From Bacteroidales bacterium UBA4293 (GTDB lineage Bacteria; Bacteroidota; Bacteroidia; Bacteroidales; Bacteroidaceae): a stretch of 64,000 nucleotides of DNA. Shown piece after piece: positions 15,559-22,679 of the stretch. The stretch is from positions 5,615 through 69,614 of the forward strand of contig DGVD01000016.1 of NCBI GenBank assembly GCA_002395835.1. Direction: 5' to 3'. A program made the translations under genes and the position numbers. Under the pieces are notes generated by a model, which saw only the letters and a list, made by a program, of their open reading frames with translations, was not told the DNA's origin and ran no database searches. The first letter of the stretch is position 1. Each line of letters opens with the position of its first letter.

Positions 15559-16395
15559 ATGCCTATTATGAATACAAAAGAATTATTTGGAATGGAAAAT
15601 CCATGGGAATATGTTGCAGCGATGTACGACCCAAACAACTTGGAATGCTTGTATGGAGACCAAAACAACTATGTCTGTGCAGGTGATTGTAAAGTAGTAG
15701 ACGATTACAACCAAAAAGTTAAAGATAGGTCAGATGAGATTATAACAAAAATCCCTGCTGAACCATGGTGGGGAAATCCCCTCAAAGCTCGCCTTATCAT
15801 TCTAAGTCTTAATCCAGGCTATGTTCCAGAAGTCAATGAGACCTTGGCAAAACTTTTGCAAACAAATGAGGCTGTACGCCGGCAACTTATTAACTACAAG
15901 GCAAAAACACTTCGATTAGAAGCAGAAGCTTTCTTGCCAGAAGAAGAAATAGAAGATGGGTGTCCTATCTCATGTAAGGACGCTGTGAACATATTGGGTG
16001 ATTGGTACTGGGTAAAGATGTTGAGGCAATTGAAAGAAGATGTTGAAAAAAAGAACGGACAGATAAATGAAGAAGTCTTTTACAGGCAGGTAGCACTCAT
16101 AGAGTATTGTGGATATAGCTCAGTAACAGCAAAAATCTCTTTACCGTTAAATGAAGAGGGTTCCTACGGCTTTTTGAAGAAATTGGTTAGCTATATCTCG
16201 AAAAAAGAAGATGTGCGTTTTCTTATTATGAGAGATTCTTATCGTTGGGACAGGCTTCTAAAAGAGATTGAGTGTTCAGACGATAAGATTTGGCGAAGAA
16301 AGCCAAGGAGTAGAAGCCAATATATAACTCCGGGTAATTTTGAGAATGATGTTTATAAAAAGATTGTTGAATCCTTGGCTTGTAAAGGAGAATGA
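15559..16395 (+). CDS. Uncharacterised protein in WYL/YopX segment
   Basis: A 278-residue cytoplasmic protein (a second ATG at 15568 is an equally good start). I do not recognise the family with certainty. Visible features: an N-terminal region with NPWEYVAAMYDPNN and YVCAGDCKVVDDYN, then PAEPWWGNPLKARLIILSLN-PGY, a hydrophobic strand ending in NPGY that resembles the first active-site strand of uracil-DNA-glycosylase-like folds. A basic C-terminus follows (KIWRRKPRSRSQYITPGNFE). No signal peptide or membrane helix. It is divergent to the WYL regulator and starts from a promoter whose block recurs before the YopX gene, so it probably belongs to the same response. A nucleic-acid-processing role is a guess. 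Confidence 0.7.
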   Translation: MPIMNTKELFGMENPWEYVAAMYDPNNLECLYGDQNNYVCAGDCKVVDDYNQKVKDRSDEIITKIPAEPWWGNPLKARLIILSLNPGYVPEVNETLAKLLQTNEAVRRQLINYKAKTLRLEAEAFLPEEEIEDGCPISCKDAVNILGDWYWVKMLRQLKEDVEKKNGQINEEVFYRQVALIEYCGYSSVTAKISLPLNEEGSYGFLKKLVSYISKKEDVRFLIMRDSYRWDRLLKEIECSDDKIWRRKPRSRSQYITPGNFENDVYKKIVESLACKGE

Positions 16396-16444
16396 AATGT
16401 CTTATAGTATACTGAATAAATAGTCCCTTTTTATATGATAAATG

Positions 16445-16652
16445 AGAAAACAAATCGTTTAAGAACTTCCTTGAGAAACTTGATGTTATCAGGAAGAAGT
16501 ATGAGGACATTGAGGCGCAAAAAGACCAGTTCAATGTCTTCTCTGCAATGTTTGACACATCAGATGAAGTCTATTTACATTCTCAATTCATTTACTCGTT
16601 GTTAAGTTTCAAAGTTGAAAGGTTAGTGGCTAAAGATTCAACTCAGAGTTGA
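16445..16652 (+). pseudogene. N-terminal fragment of a PD-(D/E)XK nuclease-family protein
   Basis: After a frame break at TGA 16442-16444, the frame reads ENKSFKNFLEKLDVIRKKYE and FNVFSAMFDTSDEVYLHSQF, then IYSLLS, before similarity ends and a stop follows at 16650-16652. The pattern FN(I/V)FS...DEV.LHS.F...LL is the N-terminal signature of the Bacteroidales PDDEXK_4-type nuclease superfamily proteins, whose catalytic part would follow. An ATG at 16436 is out of frame by one base, so the start is also frameshifted. A short helical stub with no catalytic residues remains. Confidence 0.6.
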
Positions 16653-16701
16653 GGGAAAGACACAACCGAGCAGGTTTTCAGTTCAAACAAACTTAATCTC
16701 T

Positions 16702-16739
16702 ACTGTGCAACGTTTTTGCCACATGACTCATTACCTTTG
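16702..16739 (+). promoter_or_regulatory. Promoter with operator-like block, copy 2
   Basis: ACTGTGCAAC at 16702-16711 and the -7 box TACCTTTG at 16732-16739, the same 30-base offset as copy 1 at 15507. It lies 30 bases upstream of the YopX gene ATG. Confidence 0.6.
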
Positions 16740-16768
16740 CACCATCAATCAAGTAAAGGGAATGAGTT

Positions 16769-17548
16769 ATGAAAGCAAAAGTAGTGAGTCTGGAAGAACT
16801 GAAGCAGATGTGCGAGCAGTTCTTGGAGGTATGCATATCGGGCAGCGACGACGATATTCGGCATTTCGGCGAGGACGTGGAAGTCAGATTTATCAACGAC
16901 GACGGGAGCTTCGGCTACACTTACGTCTGCGACCTGTTCTTCTATCACGACCGCATGTATTACTGGTCACAACGGAAAACGCAAAAGGAATACCTTACGC
17001 TAAACGACTTTGAACTTGAAGGCTCGTTGGAGATTTTGGAAATCTTCGGCGACATCAAAATCTTTCCCGTCATATTTGCCGGCGTCTACACAGGCTATCA
17101 AGACGACAAAGGGCAGAAGATATTTACAGGTGACGTAGTGAAAGCCACTGCACTCATGGAGGCAAACATGATTTCGGAGGGCGGCAGAACCCGAGCGAGA
17201 ATGTGTAACGGAAAGGACTATAGCGGTGCAACGTTTATTGCCGGTATTGACTTCTTCGGGCACCGACGGGATGATTACTACTATATTTTGGACAATTGTC
17301 CCATTGCAATGAAATATACCAAGCGTGCGAAAGTCATTGGCAACGTGTTTTATGACTTAGACCGCGACCACATGGTGGTGGACATCAGAGAGCGTTGCTG
17401 CATGCTGGCCTATCCTTATAACATCAACATACGCAACCTCCACACGAAAATGGCCCATGCGCCTTATTTCGTCAGCAAAACGTGGCAAGAGAAGGCTTTG
17501 AAGATATTGAAAAACGAACCTTTATATGAGGAATTACCTCTTAATTGA
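16769..17548 (+). CDS. YopX family protein
   Basis: A 259-residue protein. Residues from about 95 carry the YopX-type SH3-like core: FAGVYTGYQDDKGQKIFTGD-VVKA resembles the family's GxxxIyeGDIV strand, and YTKRAKVIGNVFYDLD is its C-terminal IGNifdN motif. YopX proteins are common in phages and conjugative elements of Firmicutes and Bacteroidetes and have no established function. The first 90 residues are acidic and extra to the core. It shares its promoter block with the gene at 15559, suggesting co-regulation by the WYL protein. It is the last gene before the right direct repeat. Confidence 0.8.
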   Translation: MKAKVVSLEELKQMCEQFLEVCISGSDDDIRHFGEDVEVRFINDDGSFGYTYVCDLFFYHDRMYYWSQRKTQKEYLTLNDFELEGSLEILEIFGDIKIFPVIFAGVYTGYQDDKGQKIFTGDVVKATALMEANMISEGGRTRARMCNGKDYSGATFIAGIDFFGHRRDDYYYILDNCPIAMKYTKRAKVIGNVFYDLDRDHMVVDIRERCCMLAYPYNINIRNLHTKMAHAPYFVSKTWQEKALKILKNEPLYEELPLN

Positions 17549-17622
17549 CTACCTATTACTCAATAATAGCCTACATAATAAGCTATTTGCTGTAATTGGG
17601 ACAAACAAATCAGACTATTACA

Positions 17623-17724
17623 AGCCATAAAACATCAGCGAGACAAACAAATGATCATTGTTTATCTCGCTGATATTAAATAAATTAATAGAGATACTAC
17701 TCTCTAATACTCATCCTCGTTGAA
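17623..17724. repeat. Direct repeat, right copy: true DUF2795 3' end plus terminator
   Basis: Partner of 14263-14364 (offset 3360). It includes the last codons of the intact DUF2795 gene and its terminator palindrome 17631-17677. Confidence 0.75.
17631..17677. terminator. Terminator hairpin of the DUF2795 gene
   Basis: AACATCAGCGAGA pairs with TCTCGCTGATATT around a loop holding ATGATCAT. It follows the DUF2795 stop on the minus strand. Confidence 0.65.
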
Positions 17725-17925
17725 CAAGAAATCTTCCTTAGTAGGATAATCTGGCCAGACATCCTCTATGGTTTCATAGATTTCTCCTTCATCTTCTATT
17801 TCCTGTAAATTCTCGATGACCTCCAATGGAGCACCAGAGCGTTGTGCATAGTCAATAAGTTCTTCCTTGGTTGCTGGCCAAGGTGCATCTTCAAGTTTAG
17901 AAGCTAATTCCAATGTCCAATACAT
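17704..17925 (-). CDS. DUF2795 domain-containing small protein
   Basis: A 73-residue acidic protein (WTLELASKLEDAPWPATKEE, then LIDYAQRSGAPLEVIENLQE and a tail ending FNEDEY). The composition and the WPATKEELIDYA...GAP.EVI.NL motif match DUF2795, a conserved small protein of Bacteroidetes and others whose function is unknown. A purine-rich ribosome-binding region (AAGGAGG) lies directly before the ATG, and a TATTTTTG box lies 42 bases upstream. A second, truncated copy of its 3' end lies 3.36 kb away at 14345-14364, so its end was the junction of an insertion or duplication. Confidence 0.85.
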   Translation of the reverse strand: MYWTLELASKLEDAPWPATKEELIDYAQRSGAPLEVIENLQEIEDEGEIYETIEDVWPDYPTKEDFLFNEDEY

Positions 17926-17966
17926 TAATATATCCTCCTTTTAGTTTATTTGTCTATTTGAAACCG

Positions 17967-17974
17967 CAAAAATA
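17967..17974 (-). promoter_or_regulatory. Promoter -7 box for the DUF2795 gene
   Basis: The plus strand reads CAAAAATA, TATTTTTG on the minus strand, 42 bases upstream of the ATG. Confidence 0.5.
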
Positions 17975-17986
17975 ATATATTTATGT

Positions 17987-18556
17987 TTACCTACAAGAAA
18001 TATTCCACTTTTTTTCTTCTTTTCCTGCTACAATATTTAATCTCCGTGCTAAAATAAACAAATAATCACTCAAACGATTGATATATTTCTTTACTAGCAT
18101 ATCCACTTCCACCTCTTGATTCAACCTTAAAATAATCCGTTCAGCTCTTCTGCAAACCGTGCGGCAAACATGTGCCTGTGAGGCAGCTATTCCCCCTCCA
18201 GGAAGCAGAAATGCACGGAATGGAGGTAGGGTTTCCTGTATCCTGTCGATGGCTTTTTCCAGTGTCTCTAAAGCACCTGGGGTAAGTATAGCCTTTTCCT
18301 TCAATTCCCGCTTTTCCTGATTCGTCGCTAAATAGCTACCAATGACAAACAAGTGATTTTGAATCATTTCTAAAAGCTGGGTGTCAGGATCGTCTACTGG
18401 AAGCATTTCATCCACGTATGCCGACAATAAACCGATCTGGGAATTCAGTTCATCCACAGTTCCATAAGATTCCACACGGACATGAGTCTTTGGTACACGT
18501 TCTCCCCCCACAAGACTCGTCATCCCTTCATCTCCTGTTTTGGTGTAGATTTTCAT
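17987..18556 (-). CDS. Cob(I)yrinic acid a,c-diamide / cobalamin adenosyltransferase, PduO type
   Basis: Transfers the adenosyl group of ATP to cob(I)alamin to make coenzyme B12. The 189-residue protein opens with the PduO ATP-binding motif (KIYTKTGDEGMTSLVGGERV), followed by VESYGTVDELNSQIGLL and the C-terminal helix-bundle motif FLLPGGGIAASQAHVCRTVC-RRAER. Length is normal. It follows the methyltransferase-like gene with three bases between and is the last gene of that run. Adenosylcobalamin would serve enzymes encoded elsewhere; no B12-dependent gene or cobalamin riboswitch is visible here. Confidence 0.94.
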   Translation of the reverse strand: MKIYTKTGDEGMTSLVGGERVPKTHVRVESYGTVDELNSQIGLLSAYVDEMLPVDDPDTQLLEMIQNHLFVIGSYLATNQEKRELKEKAILTPGALETLEKAIDRIQETLPPFRAFLLPGGGIAASQAHVCRTVCRRAERIILRLNQEVEVDMLVKKYINRLSDYLFILARRLNIVAGKEEKKWNISCR

Positions 18557-18559
18557 AGA

Positions 18560-19168
18560 TTAAATAAAATTTACTTTATAATGTTGTTTGATTTTTGATT
18601 TGTCGAAAAAGACTAAACCTACCTCATAAAGGTCGTAGGTGATTCCCACTTCTTCCTGCTGTTGGATGGTTTTCCACCAAGTATATTGCTCCTTACTTTT
18701 ATGAATGTCCTCCACCACGATGAGAGATTTCTCTGTGACATAGTCTAGAGCTGCCTTGAACCACTGCTGATAAGTAGGGACAAGGGTAAGGTGCAACAGT
18801 CCCAATGGTTTTCCTTCCAGCAGCATTTTAAGGCCCTCCTCGGGAGATTCAGTTCCGTTTAATGCCTGGCAAAAAGCAGTTTTACATCCAGCTGAAAGAT
18901 ACTCCAAGGAAAGAGGAAAATCGTTCCCCACCTGAACAATACTCTGAGGTTGAATGAAATTGGAGAGACGAAGCAAAAGTTTATCTACCTTTTCACTCAG
19001 CATCTTCCCCACATGCCTTTTTTCCTTCAACTCCGAATAAGCATAATAGGCTTCCTTTTCATTAATTACAGCACGTATCAAGTAAAATGCCGATGGGGAA
19101 TGCACTCCGTAACCTTTTCTGTTACGGAACCTGCATGTCCACACCCACATTTTCTTAAATATATTCAT
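18560..19168 (-). CDS. SAM-dependent methyltransferase-like protein
   Basis: A 202-residue protein beginning MNIFKKMWVWTCRFRNRKGY, followed by GVHSPSAFYLIRAVINEKEA. The (F/Y)GVHSPxAFxL motif marks a Bacteroidetes group usually labelled class I SAM-dependent methyltransferase. The expected Rossmann glycine motif is weak (SIVQVGNDFPLSLEYLSAGC), so activity is uncertain. It sits between the S9 peptidase gene (7 bases upstream) and the corrinoid adenosyltransferase (3 bases downstream), making a three-gene run. The substrate is unknown. Confidence 0.6.
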   Translation of the reverse strand: MNIFKKMWVWTCRFRNRKGYGVHSPSAFYLIRAVINEKEAYYAYSELKEKRHVGKMLSEKVDKLLLRLSNFIQPQSIVQVGNDFPLSLEYLSAGCKTAFCQALNGTESPEEGLKMLLEGKPLGLLHLTLVPTYQQWFKAALDYVTEKSLIVVEDIHKSKEQYTWWKTIQQQEEVGITYDLYEVGLVFFDKSKIKQHYKVNFI

Positions 19169-19175
19169 ATTCTTA

Positions 19176-21992
19176 TCAATAGCCTAATTCGTATGGCTGG
19201 TCTACAGCCTTGACTCCTTCTGTCATCCATTTAGGAGCTTCTGCACCCTTCAGATAGTGATTGAAGAACTGCAGCATTCGAGTCTGGAAATCCACACGAT
19301 TTGCCATTTTTACAGGCCAATGTGGTTCACCCGTATAGTTCAGCAACCAGGAAGTCTTACCTAGACGCTTCAAGGCTACAAAGAATTCTATACCCTGGTA
19401 CCAAGGCACATGACCGTCGGTATCATTGTGCATAATAAGAATAGGTGTCTTTACCTTATCCAAGTTATGAAGTGGTGAATTTTCCTTGTAAAGTTCTGGT
19501 ACTTCCCAAATAGAACCACCAATACGACTCTGAGTATGCTCATACTGGAAAGCACGAGCCATTCCAGAACCCCAACGGATTCCTCCATAAGCACTGAACA
19601 TATTAACTACAGGGGCTCCACTTTCAATAGCTGCGAAACGGTCGGTACGGGTGGAAAGATAAGCTGTCTGATATCCTCCCCAGCTGTGTCCTGCAGCACC
19701 TATTCGCTTTTCATCTATATATCCACCTTCCAGAACCTTGTCTACACCACTCATGACACAGTCATAGCAGCTCTCTCCTGGATGACCGTCGGTGTAATGG
19801 ATATCTGGGTTGAAAACGATATATCCTTGAGAGTTGTATAAATGATAGTCGGGTGTAGAACGGTGAGGCTGAGGCTGTCTGTAACTGAAAAGTGTCTCAG
19901 AGTTTGTCTCATAGAAACTAACTATCAATGGATATTTCTTGCTTGGGTCAAAGTTGGCTGGTTTGTAAATCACACCTTCGCACTTCACACCCTTCGGAGT
20001 AGTCCATGAAATAAGTTCTGTGGTACCCCAGATATAAGGTTTCTGCTGGTCTACCTCATGAGTAATCTGTACCGGATTCTTGAAGGTCAAGTCACTCACA
20101 TAAAGATCAGGGAAGTATTCATAGCTTTCTTTGGTGAACATAATTACGTTGGCATCCTTTGCCTTTACAGGGTTTGAAAGCATGTAATCACCACCCATCA
20201 GCAGTTTGGGTTCTACCGGTTTATTGAACTTGGTTTGATAAACAGCATAGCCTTTGGTTTTCTCATTAAATGCTGAAAGCAACTGATTCTTCTTCAGGTC
20301 GATGAACCTATTGATGGAAGGGTCTTCCAACTGGATTAATCTGTATGTCACTTTTAGGGAACGACCATTCTTGGTCATATTCACTGGAGCAGTAGCCCCC
20401 GTAGGTGAGAATTTCCAGATATCATACTTATCATAAATAAAGAGAGCCTCATCGTTGGCAGTCCATCCTGCAATACCATAACTGCGTGGATAATCAGGCA
20501 CATCGTTCGTATCATCCCATGCTGCAAAAGTCTCAGGAGTGGAAATCGTATAGGTCTTACCTGTTTCCAAGTCTACGGTCACATAGGTACTGTCTACTTC
20601 AGCATAGGCAAAGGCATACTTTCCTGTAGGAGATATACGATAACGGGTATACGTTCCTTTTGCCAGTTCTCTCTTAGAACCGTCTTTCAGGGATACGATG
20701 TACACGTCACTCCTGCTTCTACCCTTCCACATGGACTCTACGGAATAGGGCTCACTGGTGGAGGCCAAAGCCCACTGTGAAGTTCCATCCTGCATCATGT
20801 TCAGTTCTGGAAGGGACTTATCCGATAATTGGAGGAATTTGCCTGTCCCTAAATCATAAGAAGCGGTATAGGTTCTACGGGCTTCACGGTTTTTGTTGAA
20901 GTCCTGAACGGTATATTGAACGGGTTCATTCCAACTCCATACCTGTACTTCTGGACGATTGGATGCCAGTACCAAGGTGTCTTTTTCACGAGCATCGGGA
21001 GCTGTTCCAAAGAAAAGACGAGAAGCATCCTTGGAAAAACGAAGGTTTCCATTAGGGCTGGTCACCCAACCTTTAGGAGCAAACGATGGGGTCTTATCTG
21101 TTATCATCTTGGCAACTCCAGCATTCTGAGACAACCAAAGTTGAACGCCATGTCCTGAGTTGTCCTTATCATCTGTGGTTAAAAAAGCTACATTGCTTTC
21201 GTCATCAGAGAAGGTAATAGACATAATCTCATCGTCGGTTTCACGAATGCAGACAGGAGCTGTAGATTCTTGCTTCAACAAGAATAATCCTTTCTTCCCA
21301 TCTATGCCTTTTCCTTTAGCTATTATAGCCATGACTTTCCCCTCTTTTGAGAACTGGTAGCTAGTCACTGATGGTAATTCCGTCTGAGCACCACCCAAGA
21401 CACAGACATGGAGGGTGGAGTCTTTTTCTCCTGTCTGGTAAGCCAGCCAGTCGGCCTTTTCTGCCAGTTTATAAGAACGGACGGAGTCAATACTTTCTGC
21501 TTGCTGACCTAACGTATAAATAATCAAGGTTTCCAAAGGTTTGCTATCACCACCTCTCTGGCCTCTTGCATTGCCTTTTGCATTTTGCCCGCCTTTCTTT
21601 GCAGGTTTTTCATTCTGCTTCTTCAAAGCTTCAGCTTCTTTTTCTGCCAGACTCTGCTTTGTGCTAAGTACCACATATTTGGAAGAAGAACTGAAATTAA
21701 TATTGGCAATGGGTTTGAAACTCTGAACCAACGTACCTTTCTGATTATAAATTTTGGCTTCTGAATCTCCAGTAAAACGGGGTATATTACCATTCCTGTC
21801 ACCATCTCCACGCCAAGGTTCCATGACTGAAATAACCCATTTTCCATCGTTGGAGATAGCCTTGTAGGTCATCCGTTGAAAATTCTGTACATCTTGCACA
21901 GTCATAGGTCGCTTATTCTGAGCGAAAGACGGAATAACCATCACCCCCATCAGGAAACAAACGATCCACCATTTAATTTGCAGTCTTCTCAT
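19176..21992 (-). CDS. Secreted S9 family serine peptidase (prolyl oligopeptidase/DPP-like)
   Basis: Exported peptidase of 938 residues with a signal peptide (about residues 1-24, ending PSFA). The N-terminal two-thirds is a beta-propeller-like region with a basic insert (PAKKGGQNAKGNARGQRGGD) near residues 130-150. The C-terminal alpha/beta-hydrolase domain holds the triad: Ser in GAAGHSWGGYQTAYL (near 768), Asp in MHNDTDGHVPW (near 855) and His in TGEPHWP (near 890). This is the S9 order. It leads a run with the methyltransferase-like and adenosyltransferase genes. It probably cleaves dipeptides or acyl-peptides from oligopeptides in the periplasm. Confidence 0.92.
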   Translation of the reverse strand: MRRLQIKWWIVCFLMGVMVIPSFAQNKRPMTVQDVQNFQRMTYKAISNDGKWVISVMEPWRGDGDRNGNIPRFTGDSEAKIYNQKGTLVQSFKPIANINFSSSSKYVVLSTKQSLAEKEAEALKKQNEKPAKKGGQNAKGNARGQRGGDSKPLETLIIYTLGQQAESIDSVRSYKLAEKADWLAYQTGEKDSTLHVCVLGGAQTELPSVTSYQFSKEGKVMAIIAKGKGIDGKKGLFLLKQESTAPVCIRETDDEIMSITFSDDESNVAFLTTDDKDNSGHGVQLWLSQNAGVAKMITDKTPSFAPKGWVTSPNGNLRFSKDASRLFFGTAPDAREKDTLVLASNRPEVQVWSWNEPVQYTVQDFNKNREARRTYTASYDLGTGKFLQLSDKSLPELNMMQDGTSQWALASTSEPYSVESMWKGRSRSDVYIVSLKDGSKRELAKGTYTRYRISPTGKYAFAYAEVDSTYVTVDLETGKTYTISTPETFAAWDDTNDVPDYPRSYGIAGWTANDEALFIYDKYDIWKFSPTGATAPVNMTKNGRSLKVTYRLIQLEDPSINRFIDLKKNQLLSAFNEKTKGYAVYQTKFNKPVEPKLLMGGDYMLSNPVKAKDANVIMFTKESYEYFPDLYVSDLTFKNPVQITHEVDQQKPYIWGTTELISWTTPKGVKCEGVIYKPANFDPSKKYPLIVSFYETNSETLFSYRQPQPHRSTPDYHLYNSQGYIVFNPDIHYTDGHPGESCYDCVMSGVDKVLEGGYIDEKRIGAAGHSWGGYQTAYLSTRTDRFAAIESGAPVVNMFSAYGGIRWGSGMARAFQYEHTQSRIGGSIWEVPELYKENSPLHNLDKVKTPILIMHNDTDGHVPWYQGIEFFVALKRLGKTSWLLNYTGEPHWPVKMANRVDFQTRMLQFFNHYLKGAEAPKWMTEGVKAVDQPYELGY

Positions 21993-22022
21993 ATTTCTTT
22001 AGGTTTTAAAGATTGTTTCTCG

Positions 22023-22030
22023 CAAAGATA
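22023..22030 (-). promoter_or_regulatory. Promoter -7 box for the S9 peptidase run
   Basis: The plus strand reads CAAAGATA, TATCTTTG on the minus strand, 31 bases before the S9 ATG. Confidence 0.6.
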
Positions 22031-22038
22031 GGAAAAAA

Positions 22039-22617
22039 CTATAAAAGTTTAGCATAATGTTCAGCCTTTTTATCTAAAGATAAAGGGTATGCTCTGGAAG
22101 TGGACGGCATTCTCCACCATTCCATGTCCCGACCCCAAGCATGGAATGTCAAGCAGGTTCCCACTGCTGGAACTTCATGTAAGGGTTCCGATGCCTGAAG
22201 ATTAATCTGGCTCAGGAGTTCCTCACTAGCCTTCCCTCCTGTGGTAACGATTCGGTGACAAAAGGGCATTTCAGACAACAAGCAAGAGATATCCGTGGGC
22301 TCTATAATCTCTAAATAATTATCGCTGGCATTATCTTTCAGTCTATTGACTTTCGATGCGGTATCGTAAAAAGCGAAGCCATGTTTCTCTGCAAAATCCA
22401 CGATGGCTTCTTTGTCAAATTTCTTCGCTCCCGGAATAACGAAATGTTCTTTGTCTTGAAAGAAAAGCAACCCCATTATCCTCCAAAAATCATTGATGAA
22501 ATTCGGATAAAAGAAATCCATACTCCACCTAGATTTTGGTGGAGGGAAACTGCCAAGAAAAAGGATTTTTCCATGGGATGGCAGAAAGGGCTTCAACGGA
22601 TGTTCCTCAATTGTCAT
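22039..22617 (-). CDS. Uracil-DNA glycosylase-family protein
   Basis: A 192-residue protein with the fold signature of the UDG superfamily: KILFLGSFPPPKSRWSMDFF contains the strand and loop equivalent to motif A, FFYPNFINDFWRIMG follows, and CHRIVTTGGKASEELL is the second strand. The motif resembles the MUG/TDG-like branch (GSFPP, followed by aromatic residues) rather than classical Ung (GQDPYH). Likely role is removal of a damaged or deaminated base from DNA, though activity for this branch is mostly unproven. It is transcribed toward the S9 gene and lies after a terminator from the upstream GH3 gene. Confidence 0.75.
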   Translation of the reverse strand: MTIEEHPLKPFLPSHGKILFLGSFPPPKSRWSMDFFYPNFINDFWRIMGLLFFQDKEHFVIPGAKKFDKEAIVDFAEKHGFAFYDTASKVNRLKDNASDNYLEIIEPTDISCLLSEMPFCHRIVTTGGKASEELLSQINLQASEPLHEVPAVGTCLTFHAWGRDMEWWRMPSTSRAYPLSLDKKAEHYAKLL

Positions 22618-22629
22618 ATAATAAAAGAG

Positions 22630-22666
22630 AAAATGGGGCTACACCAACGTGCAACCCCATTTTTTA
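22630..22666. terminator. Terminator after GH3 copy 2
   Basis: AAATGGGG pairs with CCCCATTT with A/T tracts at both edges. It lies between the GH3 stop at 22680 and the UDG-family gene. Confidence 0.65.
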
Positions 22667-22679
22667 GGATAGGATTTAT

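Larger units (their letters stand above)
14365..17630. mobile_element. Putative inserted accessory segment between direct repeats
   Basis: About 3.27 kb lying between two diverged copies of the 3' end and terminator of a DUF2795 gene. Contents: WYL regulator, unknown 278-residue protein, truncated PD-(D/E)XK nuclease, YopX-family protein. The exact 11-mer GACAAACAAAT occurs four times around its two ends (14282, 14481, 17600, 17642). No integrase or transposase is inside, so this is either a decayed integrative element using the gene end as target, or the product of an old tandem duplication. The mobility label is inference. Confidence 0.45.

Noticed and set aside
17926..18556. Cobalamin riboswitch near the adenosyltransferase gene
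   Set aside because: The gene is the third in a run with 3-7 base gaps, leaving no leader long enough for a riboswitch.
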